Of a stretch of DNA of 64,000 nt, positions 9,294-17,905 are shown piece by piece (the first letter of the stretch is position 1; each line of letters starts with the position of its first letter). Origin of the DNA: Granulicella sp. L56 (GTDB lineage Bacteria; Acidobacteriota; Terriglobia; Terriglobales; Acidobacteriaceae); assembly GCF_009765835.1 (NCBI RefSeq), contig NZ_LMUS01000006.1, positions 1,570,438-1,634,437 of the forward strand, given 5' to 3'. The translations under genes and the position numbers were made by a program. The notes below the pieces were generated by a model. It had not been told where the DNA came from, ran no database searches, and was given only the letters and a program-made list of their open reading frames with translations.

Positions 9294-10192
9294 ACTGCGG
9301 CGAGGATGCGGTCGGCGATGGCGGCAGCTTCGACGGCGGGGAGAACATCGTGGGTACGGATCATGTGGGCTCCGTTGAGGATGGCGGTTACGTTGGCCGC
9401 AGTGGTCGCATGGAGACGTGCCTCAGGCGGGGGCAGGGTCTCTTCATAGAGCGGAGCCAGTGCCTGGGCGAGGAAGCTCTTGCGGGAGACTCCGGCGAGG
9501 ATCGGCAGGTTGAGCTGCTGGAGCCGATCGAGATGAGCCAGCAGCGGATAGTTCTCGTCGAGCCGCTTGCCGAAGCCGAAGCCCGGATCGAGGACGATCC
9601 GGTTAAGCGCGATTCCGGCGGAGGTCGCGGCATCGATGCGCTCTTTCAACCCGTGGAGCACCAGAGGAACAACTTCTTCGGCAGCGATGGGCGGCTGGTC
9701 GAGCCAGTCATGCGGGCGGCCGCGTGTGTGCATCAGGACGGTGCCGCAGCCTAGCTGGATGCAGGTCATTGTCATGGTGGCATCCCACAGGTGGCCGCTG
9801 ACATCGTTGACGATCTCAACCCCGGCTTCGACGGCGCATACGGCGGTGGAGGCATGGTGGGTGTCGATCGAGAGGATGGTGTCGGGCCTCTGGGCGAGGA
9901 TCGCCTCGATGACGGGGAGGATACGGGCCTGCTCTTCGTCGGCGGAGAGCAGGATGGCGTTGGGGCGGGTGGATTCGCCTCCGATATCGAGGATGTGCGC
10001 GCCGTCGTCGAGCATCTGGTGGGCCTGGGCGAGAGCGCGTTCGGGCGCGTGTTCGGGGCTGTAGAAGTGGCCGCCGTCGGAGAAGCTGTCGGGAGTGACG
10101 TTGAGGATGCCCATGACGAGGGTGTGCTGGCCAAGCGCAAGGGTTCGGCTGCGAAGGCTCCAGTCAAAACGAGGACGTGCAGTGAGGGGCAT
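9290..10192 (-). CDS. folP: Dihydropteroate synthase
   Basis: FolP joins p-aminobenzoate to 6-hydroxymethyl-dihydropterin pyrophosphate in folate synthesis. The 300-residue protein shows all main motifs of the TIM-barrel enzyme: VMGILNVTPDSFSDGG, HILDIGGESTRPNA, LSIDTHHAS, EIVNDVSG, VLMHTRGRP and ILDPGFGFGKRLDEN. The ATG at 10192 gives the expected short N-terminus but has no obvious Shine-Dalgarno sequence. It is divergent from dacB; the pathway partner folK lies 45 kb away at 55183. Confidence 0.96.
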   Translation of the reverse strand: MPLTARPRFDWSLRSRTLALGQHTLVMGILNVTPDSFSDGGHFYSPEHAPERALAQAHQMLDDGAHILDIGGESTRPNAILLSADEEQARILPVIEAILAQRPDTILSIDTHHASTAVCAVEAGVEIVNDVSGHLWDATMTMTCIQLGCGTVLMHTRGRPHDWLDQPPIAAEEVVPLVLHGLKERIDAATSAGIALNRIVLDPGFGFGKRLDENYPLLAHLDRLQQLNLPILAGVSRKSFLAQALAPLYEETLPPPEARLHATTAANVTAILNGAHMIRTHDVLPAVEAAAIADRILAAV

Positions 10193-10267
10193 AGGTAAAG
10201 TTTAGATGCAAAGAAAAGTTTTACGGCAGAGGCCAGAGCAGGGACAGCAGGGTGCTAGACTGCGCGA

Positions 10268-11899
10268 ATGATGAGGTTCGCCGGGCGCTGCGCCGTGATC
10301 GTGCTGAGTGGGATGTTGTGCGTGTCGGCGAGTGCGAAGCCGCACCGCAAAGCGCATCCTGTGAAGCCGTTGAAGTTACAGGTTGCCCGTCTTCTCGCCG
10401 ACCCGGCAGTCTCGCGCTCGCATTGGGGCATCGCAGTCACGAAGATGGATGGCAAGCCAATCTATGCACTGAACGCAGAACAATTTTTTCACCCGGCCAG
10501 CAATGCGAAGCTCTTCACCACGGCGGCGGCGATGGCTCTGCTGGGGCCAGAGGCGACGGTAAAGACTACCGCCCGAATTGATGGGCTCTTCAATGGAAAG
10601 GAGCACATCAAGGGAGACGTCTATCTCTATGGGGAAGGAGATGCGAACCTGTCTGGCCGAACCATTCCTTATGCTCCTGATACGAGCGAGGCATCTCCGC
10701 CGCTGCGCGATCTGGATGATATGGCTGCGCGAATCGCCAGCACAGGCGTGAAAACTGTGGATGGAGATGTGATCGGAATCGGCGACCACTTTGGCAATGA
10801 ACCCTATCCGCAGGGCTGGAGCGTGGATGACCTGCCGTGGGGCTATGGCGCACCAGTGTCGGCGCTAAGCGTAAACGATAACCAGTTGAAGGTTACGATT
10901 ACTCCGGCAACAGAGTTGAGCAGCCGCGCCAGTATCGAGATCATCCCGGCTGTGCCCTACTATACCGTCGTCAATGATGTCATGACCGTCAGCGCGGGGG
11001 AGCCGACAAGCATCGCAATCGATCGTATGCCGGGATCGAAGACGTTGCGTGTCTATGGCCGGATGGCAATGGATGCCACCCCGGAGACAGACCACATCTC
11101 TATCGATGATCCGGCGGAGTTTGCCGCAGTCGCCTTCAAGCAGTTACTTGAGCAGCATGGCATCACGATTTCGGGACGAGCGAGGGCGGAGCATGTGGTG
11201 TCGCAGGACACGCGCAGCTTCAATGAGATATTGCATGAGCCGATGGACCTGGCGCAGTTGAAGACGATGGGCAAAGGAGAGCCGGATGCCGCTGATGCCG
11301 TCTGTTCCGGCTCTTGCGATCCGGCAAAGATTCCACACAGTCTCGTCGTGGTTGGACACATCTCACCCACCTTGCTTGAAGACATCGTGCTTACAAACAA
11401 GTCCAGCCTTAACCTGCATGCGGAGCTGATATTGCGGAGGCTGGGCGATCGTTTCGCCTTCGACCCATCGAGCGGAAGCTTTGCCCAGGGGGCAAGAGTC
11501 GTGCGCCAGTTCCTCATCGACGCCGGTATCAGCGGAGACGACTTCTATTTCTACGATGGCTCGGGACTCTCAAGTTATGACCTGGTAACGCCGCAGGCCA
11601 CGTCAAAGCTGTTGCAGTATGCCGCCACGCAGCCATGGTTTGCGGATTGGAAGAGTTCACTTCCAGTCGGCGGCGTGGACGGAACGCTTGTCGGACGGTT
11701 TACGCAGGCTCCATTGAAGGGCCACGTCTTCGCCAAGACGGGGACGCTGGGCGAAGCGCGTGCGCTGTCGGGCTATCTCGATTGCGCGAGCGGGCGGACG
11801 GTAATCTTTTCCATCATGGTGGACAACCACGCTCCACACAGCCATGCGGATGAGGCCACGATGGACAAGATTGTGGCGGCGATTGCTGAGACGAATTAG
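10268..11899 (+). CDS. dacB: D-alanyl-D-alanine carboxypeptidase/endopeptidase, PBP4 type (peptidase S13)
   Basis: This 543-residue periplasmic penicillin-binding protein trims D-Ala or cuts cross-links in peptidoglycan. The signal peptide covers about residues 1-23. The three active-site motifs are intact: Ser78-x-x-Lys81 in HPASNAKLFT, Ser380-Leu-Asn382 in TNKSSLNLHAE, and Lys490-Thr-Gly492 in VFAKTGTLGEA. The large spacing between the first two motifs (about 300 residues) is the S13/PBP4 hallmark, reflecting inserted domains II and III. There are two adjacent ATG codons at 10268 and 10271. The intergenic region to folP is only 75 bases and must hold both promoters. Confidence 0.93.
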   Translation: MMRFAGRCAVIVLSGMLCVSASAKPHRKAHPVKPLKLQVARLLADPAVSRSHWGIAVTKMDGKPIYALNAEQFFHPASNAKLFTTAAAMALLGPEATVKTTARIDGLFNGKEHIKGDVYLYGEGDANLSGRTIPYAPDTSEASPPLRDLDDMAARIASTGVKTVDGDVIGIGDHFGNEPYPQGWSVDDLPWGYGAPVSALSVNDNQLKVTITPATELSSRASIEIIPAVPYYTVVNDVMTVSAGEPTSIAIDRMPGSKTLRVYGRMAMDATPETDHISIDDPAEFAAVAFKQLLEQHGITISGRARAEHVVSQDTRSFNEILHEPMDLAQLKTMGKGEPDAADAVCSGSCDPAKIPHSLVVVGHISPTLLEDIVLTNKSSLNLHAELILRRLGDRFAFDPSSGSFAQGARVVRQFLIDAGISGDDFYFYDGSGLSSYDLVTPQATSKLLQYAATQPWFADWKSSLPVGGVDGTLVGRFTQAPLKGHVFAKTGTLGEARALSGYLDCASGRTVIFSIMVDNHAPHSHADEATMDKIVAAIAETN

Positions 11900-11930
11900 C
11901 ATCTTTCCAATCTCTCTACGACATCAACAG

Positions 11931-11977
11931 CACGTCATCTCGACCGGAGCGAAGCGCAGGGGAGAGACCCCTGTATT
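11931..11977 (+). repeat. Family A structured repeat, copy R2 (short form)
   Basis: CACGTCATCTCGACCGGAG through GGAGAGACCCCTGTATT, with only a GCGAAGCG-type centre. It lies between the dacB stop codon and the TSUP permease gene. Confidence 0.9.
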
Positions 11978-12108
11978 CCACCCTTTTGCGTTACCTGCCC
12001 ACTCCCTCTTCAGCCACTTAGGAGAAAGGGCAGCACGTCATCGAGCAATTAGAATAGAGAGATGAAGAACAGCCGGTTGCCCCCAAAAAAACTCTCTCTG
12101 CGAAGCAG

Positions 12109-12849
12109 ATGATGGATGCTGCTACCTTGCAGGTGCTGGTGGTGGTGTTTCTGGCAACCTTCATCCGGTCGGCGTTCGGTTTCGGCGAGGCGCTGTTCGC
12201 CGTTCCCCTGCTGGCGCTTTTTATTCCGCTCAAAGTCGCCGCTCCGCTGGCCGTGCTGGTCTCCATTACGATTGCCGCGGTAGTCGTCGCGCAGGACTGG
12301 CGCAAGATTCACCTGCGCAGCACCGGCTGGCTGGTGGGTGCGACGCTGTTTGGCATTCCTGTCGGATTATTCCTTTTGACCAGCAGCCACCAGCAGGCAG
12401 TTAGGATTGCGCTGGCAGTCTTCATCATGGCGTTCGCGGCCTATTCACTCCTGGGCAGCAAGCCGCCCGAGTTGAAGCATGACAGCAAGGTGTGGCTGCT
12501 GGGCTGCGGCTTTGTCGCCGGAGTATTCGGCGGAGCGTATGGCATGAACGGCCCGCCGCTGGTGATCTATGGAGCGATGCGGCGATGGTCTGCCCAGCAC
12601 TTTCGCGCGACGTTGCAGGGATACTTTCTTCCGGCCAGCATTATCGGTATGGCCGGATACTGGCTGGCGGGACTTTGGGTTCCGGCGGTGACGCACTATT
12701 ATCTGCTGAGTCTGCCGGTGCTGCTGCCTGCAATCTGGCTGGGCCGCGTGGTGAACCATCGCCTGCATGGAGACACGTTCCTGCGTTATGTCTACGTTGG
12801 TTTGGCTGGCGTTGGCGTGGTGCTGCTGGCGCAGTCCGTGCATCGGTAG
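12109..12849 (+). CDS. TSUP/TauE-SafE family membrane permease
   Basis: The protein has 246 residues and about seven or eight hydrophobic segments arranged as two repeats, starting LVVVFLATFIRSAFGFGEALFAV and GFVAGVFGGAYGMNGPPLVIY. The FGFGE and GxxxGxxGMNGPP glycine turns are typical of the TSUP (TauE/SafE) family, which moves sulfite, sulfoacetate, thiosulfate or other small organic anions across the inner membrane. The actual substrate is not readable from sequence. It is followed after 27 bases by a cytochrome c lipoprotein and then a small membrane protein, so the three probably form an operon. There are ATG codons at 12109 and 12112. Confidence 0.85.
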   Translation: MMDAATLQVLVVVFLATFIRSAFGFGEALFAVPLLALFIPLKVAAPLAVLVSITIAAVVVAQDWRKIHLRSTGWLVGATLFGIPVGLFLLTSSHQQAVRIALAVFIMAFAAYSLLGSKPPELKHDSKVWLLGCGFVAGVFGGAYGMNGPPLVIYGAMRRWSAQHFRATLQGYFLPASIIGMAGYWLAGLWVPAVTHYYLLSLPVLLPAIWLGRVVNHRLHGDTFLRYVYVGLAGVGVVLLAQSVHR

Positions 12850-12876
12850 GGCAGTGGCGGATGAGAGAATAAATCT

Positions 12877-13221
12877 ATGGTTCGAGCTTGTTTATTGCTG
12901 ATGCTGGCTTGTGCGCTGGCAGGGTGTAAGTCGGTGCCTCCGCCAACGCCGCTCTCGCAGTTGAATGAACAGCAGATGCATGGCCATGCGGTATTCGAGA
13001 CACACTGCAGCGCCTGCCACTATGACCGCCGCGATGCCGCGCTGCATGGTCCTTCGCTGCTTGCCGTCTACAAAAAGCCCTATCTGCCGAGCGGCGCTCC
13101 AGCGAATGACGACCGCGTGACCGCGACCGTTCTGCACGGCCATGGGCTGATGCCCGCAGCAGGAAATGACATGGACCAGCAGGATCTCGACGATCTGCTG
13201 GCCTATCTACACACGCTTTAG
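12877..13221 (+). CDS. Single-haem cytochrome c lipoprotein
   Basis: The protein has 114 residues. A short hydrophobic leader ends in the lipobox LAGC, with Cys17 as the lipidated residue. A proline-rich linker (VPPPTPLS) follows, then one c-type haem site Cys44-Ser-Ala-Cys47-His48; Met92 in GHGLMPAAG is the likely distal ligand. The chain ends DLDDLLAYLHTL, the usual C-terminal helix of small class I cytochromes. It would be tethered to a membrane on the periplasmic side. It sits between the TSUP permease and a small membrane protein, with gaps of 27 and 18 bases. Confidence 0.9.
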   Translation: MVRACLLLMLACALAGCKSVPPPTPLSQLNEQQMHGHAVFETHCSACHYDRRDAALHGPSLLAVYKKPYLPSGAPANDDRVTATVLHGHGLMPAAGNDMDQQDLDDLLAYLHTL

Positions 13222-13239
13222 AGAACAGGAGCAGGAACG

Positions 13240-13602
13240 ATGGCGGATGAGCGCAAAGCTGCTGTAGGACAGATGCTGCCGGGAGTGGCGGGAATCTGCC
13301 TGTTTATGCTGTTCCTGACACTGATGAACGTGTTTGGCGCCTTGCACAACACGTTCGGCATTGGGATGGCAAAGTACGGCGTACTGGCGCTGTGCACGCT
13401 GCTGGTAGCGGGCATCTTCGGTCTGCTGCGAATGCGGCGGTGGGGATGGGCGCTGGTGCTGGCAGGATGCGTCATGCTGTTTACCGGGGACTTCTTCTTC
13501 TTTGAGAAGACCCGCAGCGGCTTCTTCCTGATTCGGGGAATGTTCTCGCTGGTCTTTTTTCTGTACCTGGTGCGGGACGAAGTGCGTAGCCGGCTGCGTT
13601 GA
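13240..13602 (+). CDS. Small four-helix membrane protein, unknown function
   Basis: The protein has 120 residues and four predicted membrane helices at about 13-33, 45-63, 67-86 and 93-110. It ends in a basic tail RDEVRSRLR, placing the C-terminus in the cytoplasm. A GGAGCAGGAACG ribosome site precedes the ATG. I do not recognise the family. It is the last gene of the TSUP-cytochrome c unit, and the spacing of 18 bases argues that its product works with, or is at least made together with, those two. Confidence 0.7.
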   Translation: MADERKAAVGQMLPGVAGICLFMLFLTLMNVFGALHNTFGIGMAKYGVLALCTLLVAGIFGLLRMRRWGWALVLAGCVMLFTGDFFFFEKTRSGFFLIRGMFSLVFFLYLVRDEVRSRLR

Positions 13603-13647
13603 AATGTTTTTTGCCGTCCTCCAGAGAGTGGAACAAGCAACGACAAG

Positions 13648-13693
13648 ATACAGGGGTCTCTCCACTGCGCTGCGCTCCGGTCGAGATGACGTG
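13648..13693 (-). repeat. Family A structured repeat, copy R3 (short form)
   Basis: Minus-orientation copy: on the minus strand CACGTCATCTCGACCGGAG leads to GGAGAGACCCCTGTAT, followed by a GTTGC-rich flank that ends TTGCTTGTTCC. It pairs head to head with R4 across 20 bases. Confidence 0.9.
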
Positions 13694-13713
13694 AGTATGG
13701 ATGACACAAAATT

Positions 13714-13777
13714 CACGTCATCTCGACCGGAGGCGTGCAGCTTCATCGCACATCGTAGCGGAGAGACCCCTGTATTT
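13714..13777 (+). repeat. Family A structured repeat, copy R4 (long form)
   Basis: CACGTCATCTCGACCGGAG, a central GTGC...GCAC hairpin, then GGAGAGACCCCTGTATTT. It forms an inverted pair with R3 between two converging genes. Confidence 0.9.
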
Positions 13778-13824
13778 GCGTTTCGCCGGGAGCCAGAACG
13801 ATCTCTGTCATCGACAAACAACCG

Positions 13825-14580
13825 CTAGTTGAAAGCCGCCGCCGCGGCTGCACTGACGATCAGGATCAATACCCACCATCCAATAATCGCGGCCGCTGCC
13901 TTGCCGCGGCTCACCTTCGCCACGATCGACGTCGCAAGGATGAGCAAGATCAAGGACCAGATGCCAATCACATCGAAGAAGCCAAGCGCAGCTTTAATAC
14001 CCGCCCCGGCGTCAGGGAAGTAGTAGCCGAGATTTGTTCCCACCGGGTTCTTCATGTCGTAACTCTCGGCGTTGCCGCCGACGTAGAGCATCAGTATTGT
14101 CAGCAGCCCAATCAGCAGCTTCGGCAGCCCGCAGTACATCCATACGCAGAACATCTCGCCAAAAGTGGTGCGCGCGCCCAGGCCAAAGTTGAACGTCGCC
14201 CACAGACCCAGCGCGGCGATCGCGGAGAAGAGCAGGACCAGCACCGGGAAGGCATAGGACGTGTACTTGTATCCAACGCTCATGCCGTGCACACGGGCCG
14301 TACGCTGCTCCGGCGTCAGGCTGGACAGCGAGTCCTGCTGTTTGGGGCTGGCCTGGATCTGGTTCTCAACAACCCGGTCCCATCCCACCTGCGAGGTGAC
14401 CGCAAAAGTCACTCCCCACGAGATCAACACAATCAGAAGAAAGGGGAGCCACCAGCTCCTGCTCCGCAAAATGTCAGTGAAGGTTTTTGAAGGAGCGATA
14501 AACGTGTCCACTACCCGCTCGACCTGAGTCAATCCCGGTCCCGTCGCCTGTTCTTCCGCCACAACTACGCCATCGCCCAT
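13825..14580 (-). CDS. Yip1-domain family membrane protein
   Basis: The protein has 251 residues. A short soluble N-terminus (VERVVDTFIAPSKTFTDILRSRSWWLP) leads into five hydrophobic segments. The VFxxPxxxFxxIxxRPxWWxP-like opening is the recognisable mark of bacterial YIP1-family proteins; their function in bacteria is not established. The ATG at 14580 is preferred because GAGGG stands nine bases upstream; the GTG three codons earlier is too close to it. The C-terminus is a run of Ala (VSAAAAAAFN), unusual but in frame. Confidence 0.75.
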   Translation of the reverse strand: MGDGVVVAEEQATGPGLTQVERVVDTFIAPSKTFTDILRSRSWWLPFLLIVLISWGVTFAVTSQVGWDRVVENQIQASPKQQDSLSSLTPEQRTARVHGMSVGYKYTSYAFPVLVLLFSAIAALGLWATFNFGLGARTTFGEMFCVWMYCGLPKLLIGLLTILMLYVGGNAESYDMKNPVGTNLGYYFPDAGAGIKAALGFFDVIGIWSLILLILATSIVAKVSRGKAAAAIIGWWVLILIVSAAAAAAFN

Positions 14581-14750
14581 AAAGGCCACCCTCGATCAGC
14601 AAGATTACGTTCGAAGGAATTGTAGCCCCGAAGCCGTAAATTAGCATGAGGATTCGCAGTCCTGGCGAGCTGGAAGTCCCCCTATTGCTTTATTTCCTCG
14701 TTTTCAACCATGGTGGAGGACTGGGTGGAAGGTGCGCAGTCAAGATCCTT

Positions 14751-15242
14751 TTACTCGACCACGGCCAGCACGTCGCCTGCGCCCACGGTGTCCCCCACCG
14801 CGACGGCTACACGGCCTACTCTCCCGGCCTTGGGCGACTTTAGCTCATTCTGCATCTTCATTGCTTCGATCACGATGACGCCCTGCTGCTCTGCTACCTC
14901 GTCACCCACAGCAACCAGCACCCGCACCACGCGGCCCGGCATGGGTGCCTTGATGGCTCGCGGCCCGGCAGCACCACCACTCGCGCCGCGCCGTCCCTGC
15001 AGCGATCGAGGATCACTTCTCTCGAATGCAAATCGCCTGCCGCCGATCAGCACGCCATCGCCGTCGAGAACGCAGCGGTACTGGCGTCCTTCGATCACCA
15101 GTGACATCACTCCCGGCTGCAACATGTACGCATTCGCGACGATGGCCTTGCCATCCACAACACACTCAATCGCAGCCTCAAGCACGCTGGACGGCAGATC
15201 GACCCGGCGCTTTTTTCCTTCCACCTCGAGCCAGACTGTCAC
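14751..15242 (-). CDS. Biotin carboxyl carrier protein (biotin/lipoyl attachment domain)
   Basis: The protein has 163 residues. The C-terminal third is a biotinyl domain with the biotin-accepting Lys129 in VIEAMKMQNE, flanked by KAPMPGRVVRV and AVGDTVGAGDVLAVVE. The N-terminal part (about 1-75: VWLEVEGKKRRVDLP, then GQYRCVLDGD-like strands) resembles the linking domain of acyl-CoA carboxylase alpha subunits rather than the Pro/Ala linker of AccB. Its ATG overlaps the stop codon of the biotin carboxylase gene by four bases, so translation is coupled. No carboxyltransferase gene is seen in the window. Confidence 0.88.
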   Translation of the reverse strand: MTVWLEVEGKKRRVDLPSSVLEAAIECVVDGKAIVANAYMLQPGVMSLVIEGRQYRCVLDGDGVLIGGRRFAFERSDPRSLQGRRGASGGAAGPRAIKAPMPGRVVRVLVAVGDEVAEQQGVIVIEAMKMQNELKSPKAGRVGRVAVAVGDTVGAGDVLAVVE

Positions 15243-16753
15243 GACCGCAGCCCCTCATGCCGGCCAAGAGCAGCCCATTTGCTCGCCGGAGCGCTATCCA
15301 TTGCAGAGGACGATGCGAGCGGCCTCTCCGCCGCAGCAATCAGCAAAGCCGCCGCGACCGCTACGACATCGTCAGGAACCGTCGCCTCTTCTACCAGCGA
15401 AACGCCTGCCAACAGCCGCTCCAGATAGCCCGTGTCGATGCGCGCGGCACGAAAGTCCTCATCCAGCAAGATCCGCCGGAACAGGCCGATATTCGTCTTG
15501 ATGCCGCCAATTGCATATTCATCGAGCGCCCGCAGCATTCGGTCAATGGCCATCTCGCGGGTCTCGGCGAAGGCTACCAGCTTGGACAGCATGGGGTCGT
15601 ATTCAAGAGGCACCGTCCATCCTGCATAGACGCCGCAATCCTCGCGAATGCCCGGCCCGCCAGGCTGCGCCAGCCGCGTAATCAGGCCCGGTGAGGGAAA
15701 GAAGTTGTTCTCAGGATCTTCGGCATAGATGCGGCACTCGATCGCATGGCCGCGCAGACGGATCTCCTCCTGCTTCAGCCCCAGAGGTTCGCCCATGGCT
15801 ACCCTGATCTGCATCTGGACCAAATCAAGGCCAGTGACCAGCTCGGTGACGGGATGCTCGACCTGCAAACGGGTGTTCATCTCGAGGAAGTAGAAGTTTT
15901 CAGCGCTATCGACCAGAAACTCCACCGTGCCCGCATTGACGTACCCTGCGGAGAGCGCCAACCCCGCCGCAGCCTCGCCCATTCGGCGGCGAAGGTCTTC
16001 GCCCACCACTGCCGATGGAGCCTCCTCGATGACCTTCTGGTGACGCCGCTGCACCGAGCACTCGCGCTCGCCCAGGTAGAGGCAGTTGCCATGCTCATCG
16101 GCCATGAGCTGAATCTCGATATGCCGAGGCCTCTCGATGAGCTTCTCCAGATAGACCTCACCCGACCCAAAGCTGCGCTCGGCCTCGCTGCTGGCCGCCA
16201 CGTAGGCCGCAGCCAGATCCTCGGGCGCGGACACCGCGCGCATCCCCTTGCCTCCGCCTCCTGCCGCAGCCTTGAGCATCACCGGATAGCCGATCTCCTC
16301 CGCTACCAGCAGCGCCTCCTGCGTAGACGCCAGGCCAGTGACGCTGCCCGGTACACGCGGCATGGCTGCCGCATCCGCCGCCTGCCGCGCCTTCGTCTTG
16401 GAGCCGAGCACTCGCATGGCGCTCGCAGGCGGACCGATAAAGATCACTCCCGCCGCGGCGCAGGCATCGGCGAACTCCGCATTCTCCGAGAGGAAACCAT
16501 AGCCGGGGTGAATAGCGTCGGCCTCTGACCGCCGCGCGATGTCGAGGATAAGATCGCCGCGAAGATAGCTCTCGGACGCAGGCGCTGGCCCCAGACGGTA
16601 CGCCTCGTCGGCGTGAAGCACATGGAGCGCCGCTCGATCGGCATCGGAGTAGACAGCCACCGTCCGCAAGCCCATCTCACGGCAGGCGCGAACCACCCGC
16701 AGCGCGATCTCGCCGCGATTCGCAATCAGGACTTTTTGTATGGTCCGCCGCAA
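15239..16753 (-). CDS. accC: Biotin carboxylase subunit of an acyl-CoA carboxylase
   Basis: The protein has 504 residues and carboxylates biotin with ATP and bicarbonate. Motifs visible are KVLIANRGEIALRV at the N-terminus, the glycine-rich ATP loop AAAGGGGKGMR, ERDCSVQRRHQKV-type SVQRRHQKVIEEAP, and FLEMNTRLQVEHPVTE. It is about 50 residues longer than AccC; the extra C-terminus (PDDVVAVAAALLIAAAERP, then SKWAALGRHEG) resembles the region after the carboxylase domain in PccA/MccA. An in-frame TAA lies four codons upstream and no ATG fits, so the start is probably the TTG at 16753. The gene is coupled to the carrier-protein gene. Confidence 0.9.
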   Translation of the reverse strand: MRRTIQKVLIANRGEIALRVVRACREMGLRTVAVYSDADRAALHVLHADEAYRLGPAPASESYLRGDLILDIARRSEADAIHPGYGFLSENAEFADACAAAGVIFIGPPASAMRVLGSKTKARQAADAAAMPRVPGSVTGLASTQEALLVAEEIGYPVMLKAAAGGGGKGMRAVSAPEDLAAAYVAASSEAERSFGSGEVYLEKLIERPRHIEIQLMADEHGNCLYLGERECSVQRRHQKVIEEAPSAVVGEDLRRRMGEAAAGLALSAGYVNAGTVEFLVDSAENFYFLEMNTRLQVEHPVTELVTGLDLVQMQIRVAMGEPLGLKQEEIRLRGHAIECRIYAEDPENNFFPSPGLITRLAQPGGPGIREDCGVYAGWTVPLEYDPMLSKLVAFAETREMAIDRMLRALDEYAIGGIKTNIGLFRRILLDEDFRAARIDTGYLERLLAGVSLVEEATVPDDVVAVAAALLIAAAERPLASSSAMDSAPASKWAALGRHEGLRS

Positions 16754-16810
16754 GCGGCAATTTTACCGCAGGCAGCTATCGTCTGCGCAGAGTGTCCTTG
16801 TCCTGCAACG

Positions 16811-16843
16811 AGAAGGGCCTCTCCGAAATGGAGAGGCCCTTCT
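16811..16843 (-). terminator. Strong hairpin downstream of the TPR lipoprotein gene
   Basis: Perfect 14-bp inverted repeat: AGAAGGGCCTCTCC (16811-16824), five-base loop, GGAGAGGCCCTTCT (16830-16843). It lies 27 bases past the stop codon of the 16871-17689 gene. There is no T run, so it may be a factor-dependent or 3'-stabilising hairpin. Confidence 0.7.
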
Positions 16844-16870
16844 GATGCTTCCGAACGAGGAAGACAGCGA

Positions 16871-17689
16871 CTACATGGTGACTCCACCAGGGGTCTTCGC
16901 TTCCTTCTTCTTCTCGTTGATCTTGCGTGCGCCCAACGCCTTGTTGTTCCAGTCGTCGGCTTCTGCGAGATCAGCCTTGCGTGCCGCGTCGTCGCCGCAC
17001 TCCATCTGCGCCTTGATGCGGTTGGTCAGATTGAGATAGGACATCGCCTCATCGTAGGTCGGGTTGATGTCGACGGCCTTATGCAGGTTCTGCAAGCCAT
17101 CGGTGACGAGGTCCGTATTCTGGTCCTTCATCTTCTGGCAGGCACCCTTGCTCTTCTTCACGTTGCCGTTGGCGTCGTCCGTGAGACCGTCAGCCGCAAG
17201 AATCGAGATCATGTTCTTGTACGACTGCATCCAGTCCACCACGCCGATGGTGTAATACGCCTCGGGATCGTTAGGATCCAGCGCAATGACCTTCTTCTCG
17301 TACTCTTTGGCAGGCTCGAACCGCTTGATGTTGCGGTTGATCGATGCCATCTGCCGCAGTGCTGTCAGGTTGTTCGGATCATGCGCGAGGGTCGCCTGAA
17401 AACCGTCCAGGGCTTTCTGAGCAACCGCGATGTTTTCCGGTGTATCGAGGTTCGGCACCACCTGATACGAGTAGGCCGTGGCGAGATACAGCTTCGCGTC
17501 CTCGTAGTTCGGGTCGAGCGCGATCGAGTTCTGGAAGTGATTCACCGCTTCTTCATATTGAGCGTTCTTAAAGGCCTGTACACCCTTGGTGAGCTGGTCG
17601 CGTGCCTTCAGGCGGTTGCATCCAGTTACAGAACCAAGCAGCAGCGCCAGCAAAGCTGCAGTAACCGGAATCCGTGCGGTTAATTTCAT
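16871..17689 (-). CDS. TPR-repeat lipoprotein
   Basis: The protein has 272 residues. The signal peptide ends in the lipobox LGSVTGC, so it should be a lipoprotein. At least four tetratricopeptide units follow: AQYEEAVNHFQNSIALDPNY, a second around DPNNLTALRQMASI, a third ending VIALDPNDPEAYY, and one near DINPTYDEAMSYL. Proteins of this kind commonly sit at the end of acidobacterial Ton clusters, probably as scaffolds. I chose ATG 17689 because it gives a normal basic n-region (MKLTAR); the alternative is a TTG seven codons upstream. It lies 216 bases after the second exbD gene. Confidence 0.85.
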   Translation of the reverse strand: MKLTARIPVTAALLALLLGSVTGCNRLKARDQLTKGVQAFKNAQYEEAVNHFQNSIALDPNYEDAKLYLATAYSYQVVPNLDTPENIAVAQKALDGFQATLAHDPNNLTALRQMASINRNIKRFEPAKEYEKKVIALDPNDPEAYYTIGVVDWMQSYKNMISILAADGLTDDANGNVKKSKGACQKMKDQNTDLVTDGLQNLHKAVDINPTYDEAMSYLNLTNRIKAQMECGDDAARKADLAEADDWNNKALGARKINEKKKEAKTPGGVTM

Positions 17690-17851
17690 GGGGTGTATCG
17701 TCTCCTTCAAAATAGGCGCGTTGATCTCTGGGACAAAAAAATGATATATCGAATTCTTCAGCTTACCCGCTTGATTGTAATGTTATACGCCCCAGCGTGG
17801 CTAGAGGACGCATCGTTTGTCTTACTAAACAGAATTTTGATAGGACAAGCA

Positions 17852-17881
17852 ATGGGCGGCAGCTCCATAGCCACCGCCCAT
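17852..17881 (-). terminator. Hairpin downstream of the second exbD gene
   Basis: ATGGGCGGCAGC (17852-17863) and GCCACCGCCCAT (17870-17881) form a 12-bp stem with two G-T pairs on the minus-strand RNA. The inner GGTGGC/GCTGCC part also occurs in the terminator at 49267-49294. It may attenuate transcription into the TPR gene. Confidence 0.6.
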
Positions 17882-17905
17882 CGCCCGAATTTCAATACGG
17901 GCCGC

